A stretch of 12,179 bases of DNA from the NCBI GenBank assembly GCA_947177495.1, contig CAMWUS010000025.1:1-12179 (forward strand), in the 5' to 3' direction. The notes under the pieces were generated by a model, which worked only from the letters and a program-made list of their open reading frames with translations, was not told the DNA's origin and did not search any database. The stretch comes from an uncultured Clostridia bacterium (lineage in GTDB: Bacteria > Bacillota > Clostridia > Christensenellales > Borkfalkiaceae). How positions within the stretch are numbered: position 1 is the first letter of the stretch; each line of letters starts with the position of its first letter. Below are positions 6,547-12,179 of this stretch, piece by piece. The position numbers were made by a program, and so were the translations under genes.

Positions 6547-6574
6547 ATAACGGGAACCCCGACGTTTCCGTTAT
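6547..6574 (+). promoter_or_regulatory. 11-bp inverted repeat between marR and the ABC gene (candidate MarR operator or attenuator)
   Basis: ATAACGGGAAC (6547-6557) and GTTTCCGTTAT (6564-6574) are inverted copies with one G/T difference and a 6-nt centre. As DNA this is a MarR-sized palindrome. As RNA it is an 11-bp hairpin with one G-U pair, ending 10 nt before the GAGG ribosome binding site (6585-6588). A -10-like TATAAC (6546-6551) overlaps the left arm but lacks a good -35. No strong T-tract follows, so full termination is unlikely. Confidence 0.55.
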
Positions 6575-6593
6575 TTCATGTATAGAGGTCAAA

Positions 6594-9296
6594 ATGTTAA
6601 AGCTTACAAAAATCAAGAAGGATTACAAAGTAGCGCAAGGCTTCGTTCCCGCATTAAAGGGAGTGTCGCTTGAGTTCCGTGAGAACGAATTTGTTTGCAT
6701 TCTCGGGCAGTCGGGCTGCGGCAAAACGACGCTTCTCAACATTATCGGCGGGCTTGACCATTATACTTCCGGCGATTTGGTCATTCAGGGAAAATCCACC
6801 AAGGATTTCAACGACCGCGATTGGGACGTATACCGCAATCACAAAATCGGGTTTATTTTCCAATCCTATAACCTCATTCCTCATCAAACGGTTTTGGGGA
6901 ACGTGGAGCTTGCGCTCACCATTGCGGGCGTAAGCCGCGAAGAGCGTCGCGAACGTGCCAAGCAAGCTTTGGCAAGGGTAGGGCTTGAAAACGAGCTGTA
7001 TAAGCGCCCCAATCAGCTTTCGGGAGGGCAGATGCAGCGCGTTGCCATTGCGCGTGCGCTTGTCAACAATCCCGCGATTTTGCTTGCCGACGAACCGACG
7101 GGCGCGCTCGATTCCGAAACGAGCGTGCAAATCATGGAGCTCATTAAAGAGATTGCGCACGAACGGCTCGTTATCATGGTTACGCACAATCCCGAGCTCG
7201 CCGAGCTGTACGCTTCGCGTATCGTCCGTTTAAAGGACGGCGAAGTGGAATCGGATAACAATCCTTACCACAGCATGGAAGAAGCGGTACAAATGGAGCG
7301 CATCGCGGTTGTAGAAGAAGAGGAGGAACCCGACGAAGCGGAAAAACCCAAGAAGAAAAAGAAACAGCGCGCCAAAATGAGTTTCCTCACTTCCTTGGCG
7401 TTGTCTGCGCGCAACCTGCTCACAAAAAAGGGGCGCACGATTATCACTTCCGTTGCGGGCAGTATCGGTATTATTTCCGTCTGCCTCGTGTTGGCGCTCT
7501 CCAACGGCTTTAATAACTACATCAAGCGTACGGAAGAGGATATGCTTTCCTATTATCCCATCGGCATTACCGAAAGCTCTATGGACATGGCGGCGATCAT
7601 GACGTCGTTTACCTCTCCCAAAGATATGCCCGATTTGGAAAAGATCGGCGATAAAATTTACGTGGACTCTTTCCTTACGGGGCTTGCGCAGGGGCTGTCG
7701 GTGAAGAACGATATTTCCGACAATTACTTGACGTATCTCAACGATATGGATAAGTCGTGGTATTCCGCAATTCAGTATTCGTACGGAACAAATTACTCCG
7801 ATACCTTGTTTACCTCGGTGAACGCAGGGATTGCGGAGGGCGCTACGGAAACGAAGTATATGTCGCTTTCCGAACTCAAAGCGTTTTATATTAACGAGCT
7901 CAATACATACGCACCGCAGTACTCATCGCTTGTACCGTTTGCGAATTTCTTTGGGAACATCATTACAAAAATGCCCGGCAGTTCCGATTTGTCGGATGAA
8001 AATTTCGGCAAATACGTGCTGTCGCAGTACGACGTTTTGAAGGGGACGTTCCCCACAAGTGCTTCCGAAGCTGTGCTCGTGGTAGGCAAAAACAATGAAG
8101 TTACCGATTTGACGCTTGCGCAGCTCGGGCTTTTGGACGAACCCGAATTCCTTTCTCTTTTCAAGCTCGGTGCGGGGGAGGACAACGACGCGAAAAATGC
8201 CGATTACATGACGATTGCCTTCGAGAACGCTCTCAATAAAGAATACGTGCTCTATCATAATGATGTCGTCTATACGCCGAATGCAAGCTATAACCCCATG
8301 GATACCGAAAGCTATCCGTTTACCTATTCCGGTTCGCGCACGTCGCTCGACGTAGCTGAGGGCGAGGGGACAAAAGTCAAAGTCGTGGGCATCTTGCGGC
8401 TGAAAGACGACCTTACTTACGGCTGTTTGAGCCCGGGGCTGAACATTACGGAAGCGGTGATTGAAAATTACATTGCCGCCAACAAAAATTCGAAAATCGT
8501 CGAGTTTATCAATAACGAGCAAAACTGTATCAAGCGGGAAGTGGAAGGCGTGACCTATACTGTCTATCTTCACGTACCGGCGAAGAAGTTTGATAAAAAC
8601 TATACTCAAACAATCGATATCCCCATGGGACCCACAAGCATTAAGGTAAAGGCGGCGGTCGACGATACGACGTTGCGCTATTTGGGCGGCGTGGATAAAC
8701 CCAACCAAATTTCCATTTACGCAAAGGATTTCGACGGAAAAGAAAAATTGTTGAACTACCTCGATCAATGGAACGATTGGTGTACGAGTCCCGACGGCAG
8801 CTATAACGGGGTAGAGCTATCGGATGCGAATAAAGTTACCTATTCGGATACGGTCGGCTTGCTCATGGGAATGATGCAGACTATGCTCGACGTCATTACA
8901 ATCGTGCTCGTTGCATTCACGGCAATATCGCTCGTCGTCTCCTCGGTTATGATCGGTATTATTACCTACGTTTCCGTTGTCGAACGCGTCAAAGAAATCG
9001 GTGTACTGCGTTCGCTCGGCGCGCGCAAGCAGGATATACGCAACCTGTTCAATGCGGAAACCTTTATCATCGGGCTTGCTGCGGGTTTGATAGGCATTAT
9101 CGTCACGTACTTGCTATCGATCGGTATTAACGCCATTATCTTCGCTTTGGCGGGAATTGCGGGAATTGCGTCGTTGCCGCCGCTCACGGCGTTCATCATG
9201 GTATGCGTCAGCGTATTCTTAACGCTCATTTCGGGGCTGATTCCTGCGCAAGCCGCCGCAAAGAAAGACCCCGTGATTGCACTACGTACCGAATAA
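6594..9296 (+). CDS. MacB-like ABC exporter, ATPase fused to FtsX-type permease
   Basis: This 900-residue fusion has an N-terminal ATPase (about 1-225): Walker [10 protein letters not shown] (38-46), Q-loop Q90, signature LSGGQ (142-146), Walker B ILLADEP (162-168) and H-loop His198. A charged linker follows (239-262, EEEEE then KKKKK). The first membrane helix (about 283-305) leads into an extracellular domain of roughly 450 residues. Three more helices occupy the C-terminus (about 765-790, 822-845, 865-885), with the FtsX-type [16 protein letters not shown] between them. This is the type VII (MacB/LolCDE/BceAB) layout, which works by mechanotransmission on extracytoplasmic substrates such as peptides or lipoproteins. 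ATG 6594 has GAGG 5 nt upstream. Linkage to marR suggests inducible defence or peptide export. The substrate is unknown. Confidence 0.92.
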   Translation: MLKLTKIKKDYKVAQGFVPALKGVSLEFRENEFVCILGQSGCGKTTLLNIIGGLDHYTSGDLVIQGKSTKDFNDRDWDVYRNHKIGFIFQSYNLIPHQTVLGNVELALTIAGVSREERRERAKQALARVGLENELYKRPNQLSGGQMQRVAIARALVNNPAILLADEPTGALDSETSVQIMELIKEIAHERLVIMVTHNPELAELYASRIVRLKDGEVESDNNPYHSMEEAVQMERIAVVEEEEEPDEAEKPKKKKKQRAKMSFLTSLALSARNLLTKKGRTIITSVAGSIGIISVCLVLALSNGFNNYIKRTEEDMLSYYPIGITESSMDMAAIMTSFTSPKDMPDLEKIGDKIYVDSFLTGLAQGLSVKNDISDNYLTYLNDMDKSWYSAIQYSYGTNYSDTLFTSVNAGIAEGATETKYMSLSELKAFYINELNTYAPQYSSLVPFANFFGNIITKMPGSSDLSDENFGKYVLSQYDVLKGTFPTSASEAVLVVGKNNEVTDLTLAQLGLLDEPEFLSLFKLGAGEDNDAKNADYMTIAFENALNKEYVLYHNDVVYTPNASYNPMDTESYPFTYSGSRTSLDVAEGEGTKVKVVGILRLKDDLTYGCLSPGLNITEAVIENYIAANKNSKIVEFINNEQNCIKREVEGVTYTVYLHVPAKKFDKNYTQTIDIPMGPTSIKVKAAVDDTTLRYLGGVDKPNQISIYAKDFDGKEKLLNYLDQWNDWCTSPDGSYNGVELSDANKVTYSDTVGLLMGMMQTMLDVITIVLVAFTAISLVVSSVMIGIITYVSVVERVKEIGVLRSLGARKQDIRNLFNAETFIIGLAAGLIGIIVTYLLSIGINAIIFALAGIAGIASLPPLTAFIMVCVSVFLTLISGLIPAQAAAKKDPVIALRTE

Positions 9297-9350
9297 AAAT
9301 AGGGAAAACGGGCATACTTATTGCGAGCAGAAAAATTTTGCGAGGTGAGT

Positions 9351-9428
9351 ATGGCGAAGAAGAAAAAAGTCCGCAAACTCTCAGATGCGGAATACGAAGC
9401 CTATTTAAAGGACTTGGCGCAAAAGTAA
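9351..9428 (+). CDS. 25-residue Lys-rich small protein at the end of the exporter operon
   Basis: ATG 9351 is preceded by GAGGTGAG directly upstream, and the TAA (9426-9428) is followed within 2 nt by an intrinsic terminator. The peptide begins MAKKKKVRK and continues as a predicted amphipathic helix (LSDAEYEAYLKDLAQ). It lies 54 nt after the ABC gene with no promoter of its own that I can see, so it should be the last gene of the marR-ABC transcript. I recognise no family. It could be a genuine small protein acting on the exporter or simply a short ORF; the ribosome binding site and exact fit before the terminator favour the former. Confidence 0.55.
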   Translation: MAKKKKVRKLSDAEYEAYLKDLAQK

Positions 9429-9430
9429 TT

Positions 9431-9460
9431 AAAAAAATCGGCGCTTGCTCCGATTTTTTT
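9431..9460 (+). terminator. Intrinsic terminator of the marR-ABC operon
   Basis: AAAAAAATCGG (9431-9441) pairs with CCGATTTTTTT (9450-9460) around an 8-nt loop. The A-rich and T-rich arms allow activity in both directions, but no minus-strand gene is nearby. Confidence 0.85.
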
Positions 9461-9560
9461 GATTACCGATTTTCGCAAGGGCGGCAAAAAGTGACAGTAT
9501 TATTCCTCCCCAAATTCCCCCCAAACCGACAAAAGGTTGCAAAATATGCTTTTTTTAATA

Positions 9561-9569
9561 TGCTATCAT
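9561..9569 (+). promoter_or_regulatory. Possible extended -10 promoter for minDE
   Basis: TGC-TATCAT (9561-9569) fits an extended -10. A TTGCAA at 9537 is 21 bp away, too far to act as a good -35, and the position 17 bp upstream holds no match. The predicted start near 9576 gives a ~20-nt leader to ATG 9597. The terminator at 9431-9460 isolates this unit from the exporter operon, so a promoter is needed somewhere in 9461-9590. Nothing else is seen there except a C-rich stretch (9505-9522). Confidence 0.45.
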
Positions 9570-9596
9570 ATCAAAAAACCTGCGCGGAGGCGGGGC

Positions 9597-10316
9597 ATGG
9601 CAAGAAAAATCGTAATCACTTCGGGAAAGGGAGGCGTCGGTAAGACGACGGTATGCTGCAATCTCGCCGTTCAGTTGGCGAAGAGCGGCTACCGCGTTAT
9701 CGTCTGCGACCTCGATTTCGGATTGAATAACGTAGACGTCGTGTTCCAAACGGAACGGCTCTCCTCTTACGACGTGCTCGATGCCGTAGAGGGCAGGTGC
9801 CGTCCCAAACAGGCGCTCGTGCGTCACCCGCGCTATCCAACGCTTTACTGCTTGGCAAGTAACCGCGTGGCGGAACGCTACGTATCTCCGCAGGCGATTC
9901 GTCTCGTGTTAGACGCGCTCGCCCCGCAGTTCGATTTTGTGCTGATCGATTCGCCCGCAGGGATAGACGAGGGCTTTCACCGCGCCGCGTCCTGTGCGGA
10001 AGAAGCGCTCCTCGTCACCACGCCGCATATTTCCGCCATGCGTGACGCCGATAGGGTTGCGGGCATTTTAAAGAGCTATCGCTTTCAAAGCGTGGGGCTT
10101 GTCGTCAATCTCGTGCGCAAGGACTTAGCGCGAAAGGGGGAAATACTTTCTGCAAACGACATCGCCGCCACGCTTCGTCTGCCGCTCGTCGCCGTCGTAC
10201 CCGAGGAAGACAAGTTCTTTTTGGATAATATCGTAGACCGTTCGCGCGCGTTCCGCTTGCTTGCGAGCTTCTACGTGGGCGGAAAGAAAACTTTGTTTGG
10301 AGGGAAATGGAAATGA
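9597..10316 (+). CDS. minD: MinD-type division-site ATPase
   Basis: This 239-residue ParA/MinD-family P-loop ATPase has the deviant Walker A SGKGGVGKTT (9-18, with the signature Lys11 and Lys16), the Walker A' DLDFGLNNVDVVF (38-50) and switch II DSPAGIDEGF (118-127), all close to MinD and not to ParA. VTTPHISAMRDADRV (140-154) matches the MinD region VTxPExxSxRDxDR, with His in place of the usual Glu. The C-terminus (KKTLFGGKWK) is short, basic and only weakly like the usual amphipathic membrane helix. ATG 9597 has GGAGG 6 nt upstream; the frame runs back to 9537 but lacks a site there. It ends overlapping the MinE-like gene. MinD cycles on the membrane and normally recruits MinC to block FtsZ rings at the poles. 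No minC is adjacent. Confidence 0.88.
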   Translation: MARKIVITSGKGGVGKTTVCCNLAVQLAKSGYRVIVCDLDFGLNNVDVVFQTERLSSYDVLDAVEGRCRPKQALVRHPRYPTLYCLASNRVAERYVSPQAIRLVLDALAPQFDFVLIDSPAGIDEGFHRAASCAEEALLVTTPHISAMRDADRVAGILKSYRFQSVGLVVNLVRKDLARKGEILSANDIAATLRLPLVAVVPEEDKFFLDNIVDRSRAFRLLASFYVGGKKTLFGGKWK

Positions 10317-10543
10317 AGGTAACGGAAACAAAGGAACGGCTTGCGGGTATGCTTGCCGAAAACCGCGACGACATGAACGCCGCCACAAAGGAAGCGGCTC
10401 GCAAGGAATTTATTCGTGTCGCCACGGAGTATTTCGAAACGGACGGGGATCTTAATTTGCAGATCGTGCACGCGGGGAGCGGGTATAAAGTAACGGTAAC
10501 GTTCCGCGCTCTGCGGGTAAAGAATTTTACTACGTTAAAATAG
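10313..10543 (+). CDS. minE: MinE-like topological specificity factor lacking the N-terminal membrane-targeting segment
   Basis: This 76-residue protein overlaps minD by ATGA (10313-10316). ATG 10313 has GGAGGG (10299-10304) 8 nt upstream; ATG 10307 would leave only 2 nt and is less likely. KERLAGMLAENRDD (7-20) aligns with the MinD-contact helix of E. coli MinE (KERLQIIVAERR). ARKEFIRVATEYFETDGDLN (29-48) aligns with [20 protein letters not shown], and LQIVHAGSGYKVTVTFRAL fits the beta strands of the dimer domain. The ~12 hydrophobic residues before the contact helix in E. coli MinE, which bind membrane, are missing. MinE stimulates MinD ATPase activity and drives its oscillation. The call rests on this alignment by eye plus the tight coupling to minD. 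Confidence 0.75.
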   Translation: MKVTETKERLAGMLAENRDDMNAATKEAARKEFIRVATEYFETDGDLNLQIVHAGSGYKVTVTFRALRVKNFTTLK

Positions 10544-10554
10544 CGCCGTAAACA

Positions 10555-10586
10555 AAAGGGGTGTTGCAAAAACGCAACACCCTTTT
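10555..10586. terminator. Bidirectional terminator between minE and the convergent PH-like gene
   Basis: GGGTGTTGC (10559-10567) pairs with GCAACACCC (10574-10582) around a 6-nt loop. Flanking AAAA (10554-10557) and TTTT (10583-10586) provide a U-tract on either strand, with one unpaired G at 10558. It lies between the two stop codons of the convergent genes (10543 and 10593) and can serve both. Confidence 0.9.
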
Positions 10587-10592
10587 AAAATA

Positions 10593-11111
10593 TCATTTTT
10601 TCTTGTCAGTTTTGGGAGGGTTTTCTTCTCCCGCAATGCTGCACTCGATTCTTTCGTTACGGGCAAGCAATGCCTTAATAAATTCGTCGTACCAAACGTC
10701 CCGCACGGAAACGACGATGAATTTGGTTTTAAAATCGTCGAAATACACGGTCAGCTTATTGTTCGAGCGAAGATATACGGAGTAGATTTTCTTAATTTCG
10801 TAACGGGAGCGGACAATGCCGAATTGCATAATCAGCTCTTTTTCCGTGAGAACGTACTGCGAGCGAATGAGCATGGATACGATAAGCACCGCCAAAAACC
10901 CGCTTGCAAGGTAGAGCAAGATATATTTCATCCATTCGTACACGGAGGATAAATCACCCGCTTGGAGAAATCCGACAAGCTGCCAAGTGTTAATGGCGAA
11001 TCCCGCTGCGCTCAACAAAAGCCCCACGCAGAACATGGCGATAAAGGTTGGCGGGAAGCGGTACTTGAATTTTTCATTTGGAATTTTTGCGTTTTCGGTT
11101 CCTGTTTGCAT
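10593..11111 (-). CDS. Small membrane protein with two TM helices and a PH-like C-terminal domain
   Basis: This 172-residue protein has a short hydrophilic N-terminus, two hydrophobic helices at about 21-45 and 62-84, and a cytoplasmic C-terminus. The stretch YVLTEKELIMQFGIVRSRYEIKKIYSVYL (86-114) resembles bacterial PH-like (bPH2/YcxB/YdbT-type) proteins, in which a membrane hairpin is followed by a beta-rich domain. The last ~20 residues are charged (KTDKKK). The frame extends upstream to a TTG at 11129, but that codon overlaps the -10. ATG 11111 is the only Met before residue 26, and no other start codon is available between. It has no ribosome binding site; see the promoter entry. Function is unknown. 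It is convergent with minDE and divergent from the hydratase. Confidence 0.75.
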   Translation of the reverse strand: MQTGTENAKIPNEKFKYRFPPTFIAMFCVGLLLSAAGFAINTWQLVGFLQAGDLSSVYEWMKYILLYLASGFLAVLIVSMLIRSQYVLTEKELIMQFGIVRSRYEIKKIYSVYLRSNNKLTVYFDDFKTKFIVVSVRDVWYDEFIKALLARNERIECSIAGEENPPKTDKKK

Positions 11112-11117
11112 ATTTCC

Positions 11118-11146
11118 ATTATACCGCAATTTCGGGTAAAAATCAA
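11118..11146 (-). promoter_or_regulatory. Promoter for the PH-like gene, positioned for a leaderless mRNA
   Basis: On the minus strand TTGATT (11141-11146) and a perfect TATAAT (11118-11123) are separated by 17 bp. Only 6 nt (GGAAAT) separate the -10 from the ATG at 11111, so the expected transcription start is the A of that ATG, leaving no room for a Shine-Dalgarno sequence. Confidence 0.75.
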
Positions 11147-11185
11147 TCGTTTGCGAAAATTTTCACGACTTCCGTATAAGTTTGC

Positions 11186-11214
11186 TTGAAAATTTTGCCG
11201 AAATCTTATATAAT
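11186..11214 (+). promoter_or_regulatory. Promoter for the hydratase gene
   Basis: TTGAAA (11186-11191) and TATAAT (11209-11214) are separated by 17 bp. The predicted start near 11221 gives a ~25-nt leader. The two divergent -35 elements are 39 bp apart. The 13-bp TAAGTTTGCTTGA (11177-11189) is shared with the marR promoter. Confidence 0.9.
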
Positions 11215-11245
11215 AAGAAAAAATGACATTTCGGCGGTGAGGGGT

Positions 11246-12179
11246 ATGGTAAAACTCATTAAATCGGGCGTATATTTCATGGAAGACCACCTTGTAAAAG
11301 AGGTACAGGCATTTATGACGTCGGACAAGAAGGATAAGGCGGTAAAAAATACGCTCTCTTATTCGATTATCAAGGCGCACGATACGGGCGACGGAGTGAA
11401 TTTGAAGCTGCGTTTCGACGCGCTCGCTTCGCACGACATTACATACGTGGGCATTATCCAGAACGCTAAGGCGAGCGGGTTGAAGGAATTTCCCGTGCCT
11501 TATACGCTCACCAATTGTCACAACTCTCTCTGCGCGGTAGGCGGTACCATCAACGAAGACGATCACATGTTCGGGCTTTCCGCGGCAAAGAAATACGGCG
11601 GCGACTACGTGCCTTCCCATCTTGCCGTCATTCACCAATATATGCGCGAATGCGTTGCCGCTTGCGGCAGCATGATTTTGGGTTCCGATTCCCACACCCG
11701 TTACGGTGCGCTCGGCACCATGGCGGTGGGCGAGGGCGGTCCCGAGCTTGTAAAACAACTCTTAAAGCAGACTTACGACGTGCGCCGCCCCGAAGTAATT
11801 GCGGTATACCTGCGCGGCAAGCTGAGAAAGGGCGTCGGCCCGCAGGACGTAGCGCTTGCGCTCATTCGTGCCACCTTCCAAAGCGGTTTCGTAAAAAACA
11901 AAATTCTCGAATTTTTCGGTCCGGGCATCGCCAATCTTTCTATGGATTTCCGCAACGGCATCGACGTGATGACGACGGAGACGGCGTGTCTGAGCACCGT
12001 ATGGGAGACGGACGAAAAGACGGAAGAGTATTTCGCGGAGCACGGCAGGAAAGAGGCGTACCGCAAAATGACGGTCGTACAGCCCGCTTATTACGACGGG
12101 GGGATTGTAATCGATTTGTCGCGTGTAGAGCCCATGATTGCGCTTCCGTTCCACCCGTCCAACGCCTGTACTATTCGCG
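11246..12179 (+). CDS. Aconitase-superfamily hydratase, YbhJ-like (3' partial)
   Basis: The frame is open from ATG 11246 to the window end (311 codons plus one base), so the gene is cut off; family members are about 750-770 residues. GAGG lies 3 nt upstream of the ATG, a short spacing. The sequence [22 protein letters not shown] (146-167) is the aconitase-type substrate-binding stretch. [37 protein letters not shown] and the final [21 protein letters not shown] all fit the YbhJ-like subgroup. Aconitases isomerise or hydrate tricarboxylic acids with a [4Fe-4S] cluster. The cluster Cys ligands would lie beyond the window, so whether this is an active aconitase, a related hydratase or a non-catalytic relative cannot be decided. 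It has its own promoter, divergent from the PH-like gene. Confidence 0.85.
   Translation, partial: MVKLIKSGVYFMEDHLVKEVQAFMTSDKKDKAVKNTLSYSIIKAHDTGDGVNLKLRFDALASHDITYVGIIQNAKASGLKEFPVPYTLTNCHNSLCAVGGTINEDDHMFGLSAAKKYGGDYVPSHLAVIHQYMRECVAACGSMILGSDSHTRYGALGTMAVGEGGPELVKQLLKQTYDVRRPEVIAVYLRGKLRKGVGPQDVALALIRATFQSGFVKNKILEFFGPGIANLSMDFRNGIDVMTTETACLSTVWETDEKTEEYFAEHGRKEAYRKMTVVQPAYYDGGIVIDLSRVEPMIALPFHPSNACTIR

Noticed and set aside
9505..9595. Anti-Shine-Dalgarno pairing of CCTCCCC (9505-9511) with the minD RBS
   Set aside because: The C-rich stretch lies upstream of the likely transcription start near 9576, so it would not be in the mRNA.
9597..10543. ParA/ParB-type partition or plasmid locus
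   Set aside because: The Walker A', DSPAGI and RDADRV motifs are MinD-specific, the partner resembles MinE, and no centromere-like iterons are seen.
11012..12154. Minus-strand open frames opposite the hydratase
   Set aside because: The plus-strand frame has clear aconitase-family motifs, a promoter and an RBS; the minus frames are compositional shadows.

Overview
The window looks like chromosomal DNA from an anaerobic Gram-positive bacterium of the Clostridia, probably one of the uncultivated gut lineages. Pointers are strong GGAGG-type ribosome binding sites, near-consensus sigma-A promoters with 17-bp spacers, a thioredoxin-reductase-like flavoprotein of a type seen in Clostridia, a CNNM/CBS protein, and a MacB-like fused ABC exporter. 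The GC content appears to be close to one half. Nothing in the sequence fixes a genus. I see no phage, transposase, CRISPR array, rRNA or tRNA gene.

Layout, left to right. (1) 1-2155: the 3' part of a large surface protein with Ig-like domains, one membrane segment near its middle, and a long cytoplasmic tail of coiled coils and Pro/Gln/Met-rich sequence, closed by a terminator. (2) 2243-4053: a promoter driving a divergent thioredoxin-reductase-like flavoprotein and, 2 nt later, a TtcA-type tRNA thiolation enzyme. (3) 4031-4594: a promoter overlapping the end of ttcA drives a small Cys-rich protein of unknown function. (4) 4595-4892: a non-coding block with two copies of a ~70-bp structured repeat flanking two more hairpins, one of which resembles a minus-strand terminator. 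(5) 4893-5954: a CNNM/CBS-domain membrane protein. (6) 6025-9460: a promoter, a MarR regulator, an 11-bp inverted repeat, a 900-residue ABC ATPase-permease, a 25-codon ORF and a terminator, readable as one self-regulated export operon. (7) 9561-10586: a MinD ATPase overlapping a MinE-like gene by ATGA, with no MinC gene beside them, closed by a bidirectional terminator. (8) 10593-11111, minus strand: a small two-TM protein with a PH-like C-terminal domain, whose promoter sits so close to the ATG that the mRNA should be leaderless. (9) 11246-12179: the 5' part of an aconitase-superfamily hydratase (YbhJ-like), divergent from (8) and cut by the window end.

These are mostly separate small transcription units, each with its own promoter and often its own terminator. 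The best candidates for something unusual are the MinDE pair without MinC (with a MinE lacking the usual N-terminal membrane-targeting segment), the structured repeat block at 4611-4865, the leaderless PH-like gene, the flavoprotein with a degraded NADPH site paired with TtcA, and the 25-codon ORF ending the exporter operon. None by itself shows a new system. All family calls come from reading motifs, with no database search.
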